Assembly: GCA_902362975.1 (NCBI GenBank)
Contig: CABIYO010000022.1
Span: 1 to 43,964 of the forward strand
DNA length: 43,964 nucleotides
From: Caryophanales bacterium
GTDB taxonomy: Bacteria; Bacillota; Bacilli; Exiguobacteriales; Exiguobacteriaceae
Direction: 5' to 3'
The translations under genes and the position numbers were made by a program. Under the pieces are notes generated by a model. That model did not search any database, was not told the origin of the DNA, and saw only the letters and a program-made list of their open reading frames with translations. Positions within the stretch are counted from its first letter, which is position 1. Every line of letters begins with the position of its first letter. This document shows, piece by piece, positions 1 through 13,012 of the stretch.

Positions 1-43
1 GACACGTGGAGCTGAATGATACTAATCGGTCGAGGCTTTGATC
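1..43 (+). rRNA. rrl: 23S rRNA, 3' end (partial)
   Basis: The first bases match the conserved 3' terminus of Bacillales 23S rRNA (GACACGTGGAGCTGA, then ACTAATCGGTCGAGG). Only the last ~43 bases are in the window; the rest lies upstream. The exact 3' end is approximate. About 55 bases of spacer separate it from the 5S gene. Confidence 0.9.
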
Positions 44-99
44 TAGTCGATGGTTTGTGTTGATGAATCCTCAGTTTTCAGGGAACGAGCCCTGTAGAG

Positions 100-216
<117 letters not shown>

Positions 217-224
217 CAACGCAG

Positions 225-258
225 AAGACGATCAAGCATATGCTTGATCGTCTTTTTT
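225..258 (+). terminator. rRNA operon terminator
   Basis: A perfect 30-base palindrome (225-254; half AAGACGATCAAGCAT) ends in a run of T. It closes the rRNA operon directly after 5S and lies only ~30 bases before the next start codon. Confidence 0.9.
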
Positions 259-288
259 CATATTTTGATAGTTTAGGAGGAATAACAG

Positions 289-1707
289 ATGGCTCCTGCT
301 CCGGAAAATCCGTTTACATTTTTAGAGGTTCTAGAACAGCATGTTCGCGAGCACCGCGTCTCTTTCCACGTACCAGGTCATCATAACGGTACGGTGATGG
401 ATGGTCGCTTACCTGATGCATTTGCAAAGGTCATGCCTTACGACTTGACCGAGCTAGCGCATTTAGATGATTTGCACGATGCCTCGGGAATCATCGAGCA
501 AGCTGAACGGGCGTTGGGTAATCTATACGCGAGTAACAGTAAGTGGCTTGTCAACGGATCGACTGTGGGAAATTGGAGTATGCTCGCGGCGACGGTGAAA
601 CGTGGTGAACGGGTATATGTTCAACGGAACTCACATAAATCGGTTTGGAACGCAATTGAGTGGCTAGGATTAAAGCCAGTGCTACTAACACCTAAGATTG
701 AACGTGGCACAGGCATCCCGACTGTCGTGACATTAGATACGGTCGAACAGGCCATTCAAGAATTTCCTGGAGGGAGAGCCGTCATGTTGACGTCTCCAAC
801 CTATTACGGAGATATGGCAGACATTCGAACGATTTCGGACTATTTGACATCATTCGACATTCCATTGCTCGTCGATGAGGCACACGGCGCTCATTTGATT
901 CATCCACAATTGCCACGGCGCTCTGCAATCTTCGAAGGAGCGAGCGCAGTCGTACAGTCCGCGCATAAAACGTTGCCTGCCTTAACCATGGGGGCTTGGG
1001 TTCACTATAAAGATAATATCGATGAAGCGCGCTTGAAGCATGCATTATCTTCTTTTCAGACTTCGAGTCCGTCTTATCTCATCATGGCTTCATTAGATTA
1101 TGCTCGTTCTTATTTAGAACGTTTAACGAATGAAGAATGGTCCGCAATCCAAAAAAGTCATGCACAATTTGTTCTTGAATTAAAAAGAGCTGGTTTTGTT
1201 GTAAAAGTCGGAGATGACTTTACGAAAGTAACGATTCTGACTCATCCGAAGAATGGATTGATCTTTAGTCAGCATCTCGCCTCAATCGGCATAGACATCG
1301 AGTTAGCGGCAGTCGATCATGTGTTATTCTGCTTGCCATTTAGGGAAATAAAGAAACAGGAAATTGAACATTGGATCAAATTAATAAAAAAAGCATCTAC
1401 CCATGTGCCGATCATTGAAGACGATGAAACAATCTTTCCCTTCCCACAAACCGAGCGCGTGTCTGAGCTCCATACGTTTGAAACAGCTCTTCCAATGCAG
1501 CGAGTTCTTTTCGACCGAGCAATCGGATTGATTTCAGCAGAGACGGTGATTCCATATCCACCAGGTATTCCATGGATTCTAAAAGGGGAGCGGATTACAG
1601 AAGAAAAAATCCAGGTGCTCCGGAAATGGATTTCTTTAGGGAGGAAGCTTCAAGCTAGTAAGCATGTTATGATAGAGCAAATTGACGTTATTGTAGAGGA
1701 GTTTTAA
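289..1707 (+). CDS. Orn/Lys/Arg decarboxylase family protein (YaaO-like)
   Basis: A 472-residue PLP-dependent fold-type I enzyme of the Orn/Lys/Arg decarboxylase major-domain family. The N-terminal motif VSFHVPGHH, the aspartate expected to hold the PLP nitrogen (D196 in VDEAHGAHL) and the Schiff-base lysine (K227 in SAHKTL) are present. The C-terminal part (from about residue 380) resembles the family's C-terminal domain. A strong RBS (AGGAGGA) lies 7 bases before the ATG. The place between an rRNA operon and tmk matches yaaO of B. subtilis; csfB, xpaC and yaaN, which I recall lying between, are absent. The substrate (arginine, lysine or ornithine) cannot be read from the sequence, so no speA or cad name is assigned. 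A polyamine role is inferred. Confidence 0.9.
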   Translation: MAPAPENPFTFLEVLEQHVREHRVSFHVPGHHNGTVMDGRLPDAFAKVMPYDLTELAHLDDLHDASGIIEQAERALGNLYASNSKWLVNGSTVGNWSMLAATVKRGERVYVQRNSHKSVWNAIEWLGLKPVLLTPKIERGTGIPTVVTLDTVEQAIQEFPGGRAVMLTSPTYYGDMADIRTISDYLTSFDIPLLVDEAHGAHLIHPQLPRRSAIFEGASAVVQSAHKTLPALTMGAWVHYKDNIDEARLKHALSSFQTSSPSYLIMASLDYARSYLERLTNEEWSAIQKSHAQFVLELKRAGFVVKVGDDFTKVTILTHPKNGLIFSQHLASIGIDIELAAVDHVLFCLPFREIKKQEIEHWIKLIKKASTHVPIIEDDETIFPFPQTERVSELHTFETALPMQRVLFDRAIGLISAETVIPYPPGIPWILKGERITEEKIQVLRKWISLGRKLQASKHVMIEQIDVIVEEF

Positions 1708-1710
1708 AAA

Positions 1711-2678
<968 letters not shown>

Positions 2679-2692
2679 TGGGAGTTGGGCAT

Positions 2693-3685
2693 ATGCGTTT
2701 TCAAGAATTGAGCGAGTCACAAACTGTCGTTTCTCGTATCATTCAAAATTCAATCATTTCGAATAAAGTGGGGCACGCATATATCTTTTCGGGAGATTAT
2801 GAGCCTTATTTGATTGATACAGCCACATTGTTCGCCAAAGCTTTATTTTGTGAATCACCAGATGGCGCAGAGCCTTGTGGAGTGTGTCGAAACTGTCGGC
2901 GTATGGATTCTAAAAACATTGTCGACTACATCGAAGTGGAGCCGGATGGTGCGAGTATAAAAAAAGAACAGATTCAGCAATTGCTCAGTGATTTATCACT
3001 ACGAGGTGCTGAAGGTGATCGCCAAGTGTACGTCATTCATCAAGCGCACAAGATGACGACTCAAGCGGCAAACAGCCTACTGAAATTCTTTGAAGAACCG
3101 GGAGTAGGAAAGCTTGCTATTTTAGTGACGACACAACCACAGTTGCTTCTTCCGACGATTCGTTCGCGCGCGCAACAACTTGTTTTTCGTCCAATCGACC
3201 GAGCCCAATTGGCGCAAACGATGTCAGAAGAACTGTCCTGTACGTATGATTTGGCATATCTTGCCTTGACCGTTTATCCGAAATGGGATGACGCGAAAGA
3301 AGCGCTTGAGCAAGAGTGGTTTGTACAGGCGTATGGGCTAGTGGTACAATTAATTGAAGTATTGACGAAACGACCTCAAGAGTTGCTCTTGTTCGCACAA
3401 GAAAAATGGTTAGGACATTTCAAAGGACGGAATGAGTTGCGAGTCGGTCTTGAATTATTCGAACATTGGTTAGAGGAGGCACTTCATTTAAAAGTGCGAG
3501 ATACGTATGCTCCGAAACTATTTAAGAATGAGACCGCCTTGTACAACGCATTTATCCAAAATCGATCTGTCACGAAGCTTACACATGCGATTGAAAGTGT
3601 ACATGCGGCCATTCGGCGACTTGAGGCAAACGTCAATCCTCAATTAACGTTCGAACGACTTTCGTTCGATTTGCAGAAAGGATAG
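2693..3685 (+). CDS. holB: DNA polymerase III delta' subunit
   Basis: About 330 residues; the clamp-loader delta' subunit, which helps open the beta clamp. Residues 53-68 hold a four-cysteine zinc module (C53, C62, C65, C68), followed by an AAA+ core (VYVIHQAHKMTTQAANSLLK, then FFEEP and TIRSR). The ATP-binding P-loop is absent: GDYEPYL stands where GxxGxGK would be, as is common for the non-hydrolysing delta' subunit. The usual SRC arginine-finger motif reads SRA. I chose the ATG at 2693 because GGGAG lies 8 bases before it; an in-frame ATG at 2678, next to the darA stop, has no such site. Confidence 0.93.
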   Translation: MRFQELSESQTVVSRIIQNSIISNKVGHAYIFSGDYEPYLIDTATLFAKALFCESPDGAEPCGVCRNCRRMDSKNIVDYIEVEPDGASIKKEQIQQLLSDLSLRGAEGDRQVYVIHQAHKMTTQAANSLLKFFEEPGVGKLAILVTTQPQLLLPTIRSRAQQLVFRPIDRAQLAQTMSEELSCTYDLAYLALTVYPKWDDAKEALEQEWFVQAYGLVVQLIEVLTKRPQELLLFAQEKWLGHFKGRNELRVGLELFEHWLEEALHLKVRDTYAPKLFKNETALYNAFIQNRSVTKLTHAIESVHAAIRRLEANVNPQLTFERLSFDLQKG

Positions 3686-3691
3686 AAGCGC

Positions 3692-4522
3692 GTGCTTGAA
3701 GTAGTTGGAGTCCGTTTTAAAGAAGCGGGAAAAATCTATTACTTTTCACCAGGCGATGCAACGCTTAAACGTGGGGACCATGTCATCGTTGAAACGGTAC
3801 GTGGCATTGAGTATGGGGAAGTCGTCCAAGTCAACAAGCAGCTCGAGGAAGACGAAGTCGTCCTGCCGCTGAAGACAATCCTTCGTGTTGCGGACCAAAA
3901 GGATGCGGATATCGTACGCGATAATCGACTGGCAGCCGTTGATGCTAAAGCCGTCTGTGAAGAAAAAATTCGAGAACATCAATTAGAAATGAAGCTAGTT
4001 GATGTTGAGTATACATTTGATCGCAATAAAGTGATCTTTTATTTTACTGCCGAGGGTCGGGTCGACTTTCGAGAATTGGTAAAAGACTTAGCTAGTGTGT
4101 TTCGGACACGAATCGAGCTCCGACAAATCGGTGTTCGTGATGAAGCGAAACTCCTTAGCGGGATTGGGCCATGTGGTCGGGTTCTTTGCTGTTCGTCATT
4201 TCTTGGGGAATTCGAACCGGTCTCGATCAAAATGGCCAAAGACCAGAATCTCTCGTTGAATCCGAATAAGATCTCTGGAGTATGTGGTCGTCTGATGTGC
4301 TGTTTGAAATACGAGAACGACACATATGAAGAACTGAAACGTGATTTACCAGACGTCGGCAAGCGAATCAAAATTCCAGAAGGTGATGGTCGGGTAATCG
4401 GTCTTAACATTTTGGACCAACTCATTCAAGTTGAGCTCCACGATCGGACGCGTGTCGTCACATATACGATTGATGAACTCGTTGAAGTGGGTGCGATTAA
4501 ACGAAAACCGTCAAAACAGTGA
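3692..4522 (+). CDS. ricT: RicT (YaaT), PSP1-domain Fe-S protein
   Basis: A 276-residue PSP1-domain protein. In B. subtilis RicT (YaaT) forms a complex with RicA and RicF that carries Fe-S clusters and stimulates RNase Y-dependent mRNA maturation; it was first linked to sporulation phosphorelay and biofilm control. Six cysteines sit in two matching motifs, CGRVLCC (C161, C166, C167) and CGRLMCC (C198, C203, C204), as expected for cluster ligands. The GTG start lies 6 bases after holB with an AAAGGA-type RBS. It probably keeps its RNA-processing role here, since the sporulation genes of this region are missing. Confidence 0.94.
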   Translation: MLEVVGVRFKEAGKIYYFSPGDATLKRGDHVIVETVRGIEYGEVVQVNKQLEEDEVVLPLKTILRVADQKDADIVRDNRLAAVDAKAVCEEKIREHQLEMKLVDVEYTFDRNKVIFYFTAEGRVDFRELVKDLASVFRTRIELRQIGVRDEAKLLSGIGPCGRVLCCSSFLGEFEPVSIKMAKDQNLSLNPNKISGVCGRLMCCLKYENDTYEELKRDLPDVGKRIKIPEGDGRVIGLNILDQLIQVELHDRTRVVTYTIDELVEVGAIKRKPSKQ

Positions 4523-4536
4523 TGGGGTGCTGAGCA

Positions 4537-4881
4537 GTGGAAAGAATGGACAAAAAAGAAGTGATGATGCGGGTGGATGCGATCGAACAACAGATGCAGC
4601 TTCTCACCGAACATTTAGGCGTGTTAAAAGAGCAGCTCGCTTATTTGCTTGAAGAGAACCAGCATATGTATCTAGAGAATCATCACTTACGCGAAAAAGT
4701 CGAACAATTGGCAGAAGTTGATACGACAAATGGTGATTCACAAATCGCATTGTCTGGGAAAGGGCAGAACAATTTGGCTGCGCTGTATCAAGAAGGATTC
4801 CATATTTGTAACCTCCATTACGGACAGGTACGAAAAGATGGAGACTGTCTCTTCTGTTTGTCGATGCTCAATAAACATTAA
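4537..4881 (+). CDS. yabA: replication initiation control protein YabA
   Basis: A 114-residue YabA: an N-terminal leucine-zipper helix (about residues 5-60) for tetramerisation and a C-terminal zinc-binding domain with H89, C91, C104 and C107 (FHICNLHYG...DCLFCLSML). In B. subtilis YabA binds DnaA and the beta clamp DnaN and restrains initiation of replication. The start is uncertain: GTG at 4537 has GGGG 8 bases upstream, whereas ATG at 4546 gives the MDKKE N-terminus seen in the B. subtilis protein. It is the last gene of its run and is followed by a terminator. Confidence 0.94.
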   Translation: MERMDKKEVMMRVDAIEQQMQLLTEHLGVLKEQLAYLLEENQHMYLENHHLREKVEQLAEVDTTNGDSQIALSGKGQNNLAALYQEGFHICNLHYGQVRKDGDCLFCLSMLNKH

Positions 4882-4886
4882 TATGG

Positions 4887-4925
4887 GGCGATAGATAGGA
4901 GTTCCCTATCCGTCGCCTTTCTTTT
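4887..4925 (+). terminator. terminator after yabA
   Basis: An interrupted hairpin (GGCGA-ta-GATAGG pairing with CCTATC-cg-TCGCC, loop of about 5 bases) is followed by TTTCTTTT. It separates yabA from trmN6. Confidence 0.75.
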
Positions 4926-4941
4926 ATAGAAGGAGGAAACG

Positions 4942-5679
4942 ATGGTAACGGTTAAGGATGGAGAACGCCTTGATGATTTGCTCGGACGTCCAGGTAAAAT
5001 CATTCAAAGTGATGATGTGTTCTCATTTTCGTTAGATGCGGTACTGCTTGCAGAGTTTGTATGGGTACCTATCCAAAAAGGACAACTGGTCGATTTGTGT
5101 GCTGGCACCGGGGCAATCCCGCTCTTTTTGTCATATCGTACAAAAGGAACGATAACAGGTGTGGAGATTCAATCGAAACTGGTTGACATGGCGAATCGAA
5201 GCATGGCAATCAATCGTCTCGAAGAGCGAATTCGAGTGGTGGAGGGCGATGTGAAAACGGCAGCGGCGCAGCTCGGACATGCACGATATGACGTGATCAC
5301 ATGTAACCCGCCCTACTTTTTAGCGAACGAGACGTCACTCCGAAATCAAAATGAACATCATACGATTGCGCGTCATGAAGTGCTGTGCACGTTAGAAGAT
5401 TGCATCAAGACGGCCAGTCAACTCGTCAAACCGGGAGGGAAAGTGGCGTTTGTGCATCGGCCAGAACGTTTACTTGATATCCTGACGTTGATGCGTGCGT
5501 ATCGAATTGAACCAAAACGAATGCAACTCGTTTACCCGAAAGCGGGACGCGAGGCGAATACCTTATTAATCGAGGGATCGAAAGATGGAAAATCAGGTCT
5601 TAAAATTTTACCGCCATTTGTTGTCTATGAAGAAGACGATACGTATACAGAAACGATGCGAGCTATTCTCGATGCCTAA
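4942..5679 (+). CDS. trmN6: tRNA1(Val) adenine-N6 methyltransferase, TrmN6-like
   Basis: A 245-residue class I SAM-dependent methyltransferase (YabB in B. subtilis). The SAM-binding loop [10 protein letters not shown] is at residues 51-60 and the catalytic NPPYF motif of N6-adenine methylases at 122-126. The family modifies A37 of a valine tRNA in E. coli; the exact target here is inferred. It starts with ATG after AGAAGGAGGA. Its last 8 bases overlap the start of yazA, so translation is probably coupled through trmN6-yazA-rsmI. Confidence 0.9.
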   Translation: MVTVKDGERLDDLLGRPGKIIQSDDVFSFSLDAVLLAEFVWVPIQKGQLVDLCAGTGAIPLFLSYRTKGTITGVEIQSKLVDMANRSMAINRLEERIRVVEGDVKTAAAQLGHARYDVITCNPPYFLANETSLRNQNEHHTIARHEVLCTLEDCIKTASQLVKPGGKVAFVHRPERLLDILTLMRAYRIEPKRMQLVYPKAGREANTLLIEGSKDGKSGLKILPPFVVYEEDDTYTETMRAILDA

Positions 5680-6037
5680 ACATTATACGTACATCTTGGA
5701 ATGCAGTGATGGAACGTACTACACGGGCTATACGACAGACGTGGAAAAACGACTCCTTGCACATAATGCCGGGAAAGGTGCGAAATATACGAAAGCCCGT
5801 CTCCCTGTACGACTTCGGTACGTACAATCGTTTGAGACGAAGCGAGAGGCCATGCGATACGAATGGTCCATCAAGCAATTGACCCGAGCACAAAAAGAGA
5901 AGTTGATGGAGGGGACGACCAATGAATTCACAGAAGAGCTATCAAACGGAACAACCGACGTTGTATGTCGTGCCGACCCCAATCGGGAACTTGGAGGATA
6001 TGACGTATCGAGCGGTACGGACCCTTCAAGAAGTTGA
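5672..6037 (+). CDS. GIY-YIG domain protein (YazA-like)
   Basis: A 121-residue single-domain GIY-YIG protein of the UPF0213 (YazA) group. The opening [19 protein letters not shown] holds the YIL...TGY form of the motif, followed by [19 protein letters not shown] and the FETKREAM segment. Family members are nuclease-like; the function of this subgroup is not established. The ATG at 5672 matches the start of known homologues; the frame stays open further upstream. The gene runs 116 bases into rsmI in another frame, so about 38 C-terminal residues have no family counterpart and may be a read-through tail. Confidence 0.85.
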   Translation: MPKHYTYILECSDGTYYTGYTTDVEKRLLAHNAGKGAKYTKARLPVRLRYVQSFETKREAMRYEWSIKQLTRAQKEKLMEGTTNEFTEELSNGTTDVVCRADPNRELGGYDVSSGTDPSRS

Positions 6038-6791
6038 CTTAATCGCAGCGGAAGACACACGACAAACGATGAAGCTTTGCCGACACTTTGATATTGCGAC
6101 AAAATTGATTAGCTATCATGAACACAATAAAGAAGTGAGTGGACCGAGACTGATTGACGATCTGTTGTCCGGGAAATCGATTGCCGTTGTCTCAGATGCA
6201 GGTATGCCGGGAATCTCAGACCCGGGAAGCGATCTCGTGCGATTAGCCATTGAGGCAAACATTCCGGTTGTCGTCTTACCCGGTGCAAATGCAGCACTCA
6301 CGGCACTCGTTGCATCCGGTCTTGCAACTGAACGTTTTCTCTATTACGGGTTCTTGCCGCGTAAGAAGAAAGATCGGGTTGAGGTCCTCGAATCGATTCA
6401 ATACGAACCGGGCACCGTCATTTTTTATGAGGCTCCTCATCGTTTGAAAGAGATGTTGACAGCGATTCGACAAGTGTTCGGGAATCGACAAATCGTATTA
6501 GGTCGTGAACTGACAAAAACGTTTGAAGAGTTTTTGAGAGGAACTGTGGATGAGGCGTTGACATGGTGTGAGGGCGAAGTGCGTGGTGAGTTTGTCGTCT
6601 TGGTGAGCGGAGCGACAGAGGCGGCACCTACGACTACGTGGTGGGAAGCACTCTCTGCATACGAGCACGTGGTTCACTATATCGAAGAAGGACTGAAACC
6701 AAACGCGGCAATCAAACAGACTGCGAAAGACCGCGGCGAGTCTCGGAATGATGTATACGATGCGTATCATCAATTGCATAAAAAAGAGTAA
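5922..6791 (+). CDS. rsmI: 16S rRNA (cytidine1402-2'-O)-methyltransferase
   Basis: A 289-residue tetrapyrrole-methylase-fold enzyme that 2'-O-methylates C1402 of 16S rRNA using SAM. The family motifs are [13 protein letters not shown] near residue 16, the AEDTR segment, [13 protein letters not shown] and the [17 protein letters not shown] glycine-rich loop. GGAGGGG lies 8 bases before the ATG, which supports this start even though it sits within yazA. It converges with abrB; its stop codon lies inside the shared hairpin at 6784-6815. Confidence 0.96.
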   Translation: MNSQKSYQTEQPTLYVVPTPIGNLEDMTYRAVRTLQEVDLIAAEDTRQTMKLCRHFDIATKLISYHEHNKEVSGPRLIDDLLSGKSIAVVSDAGMPGISDPGSDLVRLAIEANIPVVVLPGANAALTALVASGLATERFLYYGFLPRKKKDRVEVLESIQYEPGTVIFYEAPHRLKEMLTAIRQVFGNRQIVLGRELTKTFEEFLRGTVDEALTWCEGEVRGEFVVLVSGATEAAPTTTWWEALSAYEHVVHYIEEGLKPNAAIKQTAKDRGESRNDVYDAYHQLHKKE

Positions 6792-6815
6792 GCAAGGAAA
6801 TCCTTGCTTACTCTT
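6779..6815 (-). terminator. shared rsmI/abrB hairpin terminator
   Basis: A perfect 15-bp stem (AAGAGTAAGCAAGGA, 6784-6798, with its complement at 6801-6815; loop AA) sits between two convergent genes. On the minus strand it is followed by six T, so it is a good terminator for abrB. The + strand side has no T run. The TAA stops of rsmI (6789-6791) and abrB (6808-6810) both lie in the stem. Confidence 0.8.
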
Positions 6816-7101
6816 CGCTGTAGTAATTTTCGAGCATGTTCTTCAACTCAACGAGCACACGTTGTGCACCTTCTGGTGACAAGATGAGTTTGCCGTCTGC
6901 CAATTTGAAGTTATCATCTGATACTTCGCCTGTAACTTGGCAAGTCATGTTTGGCTTATATTTTTTCAAAACGATTTGATCGTTATCGACGTAAATCTCG
7001 AGAGCATCTTTCTCTGCGATACCGAGTGTACGACGCAATTCGATTGGAATAACGACACGACCAAGCTCATCAACTTTACGTACGATACCTGTAGATTTCA
7101 T
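6808..7101 (-). CDS. abrB: transition-state regulator AbrB
   Basis: A 97-residue AbrB. The N-terminal swapped-hairpin beta-barrel DNA-binding domain (KSTGIVRKVDELGRVVIPIE, then LRRTLGIAEKDALEIYVD) is almost identical to the B. subtilis protein. C54 of the conserved NMTCQVTGE segment is also kept; the C-terminal multimerisation part is more divergent. The start at 7101 follows GGAGGAGG by 8 bases; the open frame extends upstream but without homology. AbrB represses many post-exponential genes in B. subtilis. It is the only minus-strand gene in the window, in the same place (rsmI-abrB-metG) as in Bacillus. A strong promoter lies at 7182-7210. Confidence 0.97.
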   Translation of the reverse strand: MKSTGIVRKVDELGRVVIPIELRRTLGIAEKDALEIYVDNDQIVLKKYKPNMTCQVTGEVSDDNFKLADGKLILSPEGAQRVLVELKNMLENYYSEE

Positions 7102-7181
7102 TTTGTGTTTCCTCCTCCAATGATGTCGAAATCTCATGGTGACATGAATCGTCAAAATTCGACAATATGACTACAGCAAAA

Positions 7182-7210
7182 AGCATACTAAACTTTCCAA
7201 TTGTAGTCAA
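7182..7210 (-). promoter_or_regulatory. abrB promoter (sigma-A type)
   Basis: On the minus strand TTGACT (7210-7205) and TATGCT (7187-7182) are 17 bases apart. Transcription would begin near 7175, giving a leader of about 70 bases. The inner inverted repeat overlaps the -35 on one side and the start region on the other. Confidence 0.75.
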
Positions 7211-7365
7211 CTGCTTACTATCTGGAAAAGTGAATTTTCGAAATTTGTCGAATCAAGAACGATATATACCTAAATTTCCCCGTAAGTTTGAACTTGAAAC
7301 AAATAAAGGTTATTTTTGGAACACTTATGACGAAGAAAACGCAAAAAAATTCCAAATAATTAGGT

Positions 7366-7396
7366 TTGGAAATTCTTTTATCGAACCGTGTATAAT
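7366..7396 (+). promoter_or_regulatory. putative metG promoter
   Basis: A perfect -10 TATAAT (7391-7396) stands 37 bases before the metG start, with TTGGAA as a -35 at a long 19-base spacing. The leader would be about 30 bases, too short for a T-box or riboswitch. Confidence 0.5.
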
Positions 7397-7429
7397 GGAA
7401 ATTGCATATGTCGAAAGGATGGAGAATAA

Positions 7430-9394
<1,965 letters not shown>

Positions 9395-9402
9395 TGGAAT
9401 GG

Positions 9403-9430
9403 GGGAGACCGCGGTCTCCCTCTCTTTGTC
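9403..9430 (+). terminator. terminator after metG
   Basis: An 18-base palindrome (GGGAGACCGCGGTCTCCC, 9403-9420) is followed by the pyrimidine-rich TCTCTTTGTC. The T run is weak, so some read-through into tatD is possible. Confidence 0.6.
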
Positions 9431-9445
9431 TAAGGAGGAAACAAG

Positions 9446-10213
9446 ATGTTAATTGATACACATACGCACATCAATGCGGAACAGTTCAGTGAAGACGTGG
9501 AGGAGACGATTGAGCGAGCGAGAGAAGCGGGCGTTTCTCCGCTACTCGTCGTCGGATTTGATACACCGACCATCGATCGAGCCATTGAACTGGCAGAAAC
9601 GCACGAAGATATTTATGCCATTGTCGGATGGCATCCTGTCGATGCGATTGACTGTACGGATGCTGATTTAGCACGAATCGAAACACTCATGAGTCATCCG
9701 AAAGTCATGGCACTCGGTGAAATCGGTCTCGATTATCATTGGGACAAATCACCGAAAGACGTGCAACAACGCCTCTTTCGTCAACAGATTGCCATTGCCA
9801 AGCGAACGAATATGCCAATTGTCATTCATAACCGAGAAGCAACGGCAGATGTCCTTGATATTTTAGAAGAAGAGCATGCTGAAGAAGTCGGTGGTGTGTT
9901 CCATAGTTACAGTATGTCTGTCGAGCTCTTGCCTCGTTGTTTAGACTTGAACTTCTATATTTCGTTAGGAGGACCGGTCACGTTCAAAAATGCGAAGGTT
10001 CCGAAGATGGTGGCGCAAGAAGTGCCACTGAATCGTCTGCTTGTCGAGACGGACTGCCCGTACTTGACCCCAACACCATTCCGTGGAAAACGAAATGAAC
10101 CAGCATACGTCAAATACGTAGCCGAAGAGATTGCCAGCCTTCGCGATATGCCGTACGATGAGCTCGCTGCAGCGACGACAGCCAATGCGAAGAAGTTGTT
10201 TCGACTTCCATGA
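9446..10213 (+). CDS. tatD: TatD-family metal-dependent deoxyribonuclease
   Basis: A 255-residue TatD/YabD protein with a TIM-barrel metallohydrolase fold. Metal ligands can be seen in DTHTHIN (H6, H8), GEIGLDYHW, PIVIHNREA, FHSYS and the final VETDCPYLTP. Relatives have Mg-dependent 3'-5' exonuclease activity on DNA. An AAGGAGG lies 9 bases before ATG. It overlaps yabE by 4 bases (ATGA), and the order tatD-yabE-rnmV-rsmA is that of Bacillus. Confidence 0.94.
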   Translation: MLIDTHTHINAEQFSEDVEETIERAREAGVSPLLVVGFDTPTIDRAIELAETHEDIYAIVGWHPVDAIDCTDADLARIETLMSHPKVMALGEIGLDYHWDKSPKDVQQRLFRQQIAIAKRTNMPIVIHNREATADVLDILEEEHAEEVGGVFHSYSMSVELLPRCLDLNFYISLGGPVTFKNAKVPKMVAQEVPLNRLLVETDCPYLTPTPFRGKRNEPAYVKYVAEEIASLRDMPYDELAAATTANAKKLFRLP

Positions 10214-11494
10214 TCAAGCGTGTATTAGCAAGTATCGGCATTATTGCGACGGCATCTGTGGCGTATGTGATGCAACAACCTGAACCGATTCGAATCGTCG
10301 ACGATGGTGTGGTCATCGAGCATGAGACACGAGCTGACTCGGTTCTCGAGGTGCTTGAAGAGTTAAATATCACACTAGGTGAATCAGATTATGTCACACC
10401 GGCGCTCAGTGAGGATGTACTGGACGACCGCTTGATCCGGATTGAGCGTTCACATGAGGTTTCGCTCCAGATTGGCTACGGTCAAACGGAGAGAGTACAG
10501 ACGCGCGAGCGGACCGTAGAGGATGTCTTACTACGATACGGAGTCACGGTACGGGACGGAGATACGGTGTATCCATCAGCCCGTACACCGGTGACGAATG
10601 GGATGACGATTCGATATCAACCGGTCGTGACCGTGAATCTCATTGTCGGTCAAGAGGCGTTGACGATTTATACAATGGCTACGGATGTGGAGCAACTCTT
10701 AATGGAAGAGAACATCGATGTGACGGAAAGTGATACGGTCATGCCGGCCCCTTCCACACCGATACGAGAAGGGTTGACGATTACGGTCAATACAAATCGT
10801 GATGTCGTTCAATATGAGAGTGAGTTGATCCCGTTTGAAGTGGTTGAGGAAGAGGATGATACGCTCGAAGAAGGCGTGATGCAAATGGTGCAGGTCGGGG
10901 TTCCTGGACTTGAAAGGACAAGGTATGCACTTACTGTGGAAAATGGTACAATTACAAATCGTACGAAAACAGATGTCGAGACATTGCGTAAAACGATGCC
11001 GCAGATTATCAAAGTGGGAACGAGGAAAGTCACAGAACCGGTAACCGATCCCAAGTCAACGACCGTGGATGAATCGAGCCCATTCATTCCGGAAGCTGAA
11101 GTTGAGATTGCCGAACCGCCGAAAACAGATGACGTACTCGATTTTTCATCTGCTAAACAATTGCTTATGGAAGCGACCGCTTATACGAACAACCCGGAAG
11201 ACACGGTAACATACGACGGACGCGTGCTGACAAGAAGCGGATATGATGTAACCGACACGATTTTGTATGAAGGCATGCGCATCATTGCGGTCGACCCTGC
11301 CATCATTCCACTCGGGACCCGTGTATATGTCGAGGGGATCGGTATGGCGATTGCCTTGGATACAGGAAGTGCAATCAAAGGGCAAAAAATCGATATCATG
11401 ATGGATGAAAAGGAAGAGGCCGTGACGTTTGGTCGTAAACCACTCACCGTCTGGGTGATTCCAAAGCAGGAAGAAGAGAAAGAAGGATCAGACA

Positions 11495-11502
<8 letters not shown>
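10210..11502 (+). CDS. yabE: YabE-like cell-wall protein (DUF348, G5, 3D domains)
   Basis: A 430-residue exported or anchored protein. A short N-terminal hydrophobic segment (VLASIGIIATASVAYVM) follows two positive charges. Three DUF348 repeats cover about residues 28-200, a G5 domain about 210-285, and a C-terminal 3D domain about 320-420 with its three aspartates in AVDP, ALDTG and KID. This architecture is that of YabE and the resuscitation-promoting-factor-like family, probable lytic transglycosylase-like wall remodelling enzymes. Between G5 and 3D lies a linker rich in proline, threonine and acids. It is coupled to tatD (ATGA) and overlaps rnmV by 8 bases. Confidence 0.9.
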
Positions 11503-12955
<1,453 letters not shown>

Positions 12956-12962
12956 ATTAATC

Positions 12963-12991
12963 TTTATTTTCATATTCAATTATGTTATACT
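12963..12991 (+). promoter_or_regulatory. possible second veg promoter
   Basis: An extended -10, TGTTATACT (12983-12991), with a weak TTTATT at 17 bases. It would start transcription just before the veg RBS, leaving almost no leader, so it is less certain. Confidence 0.35.
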
Positions 12992-13012
12992 TGTAACAGT
13001 GAGGTGAAGCGT

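Noticed and set aside
244..272. TTGATC and GATAGT 17 bases apart, before the decarboxylase gene
   Set aside because: The -35 lies in the rRNA terminator stem and the start point would fall within the RBS, so it cannot serve this gene well.
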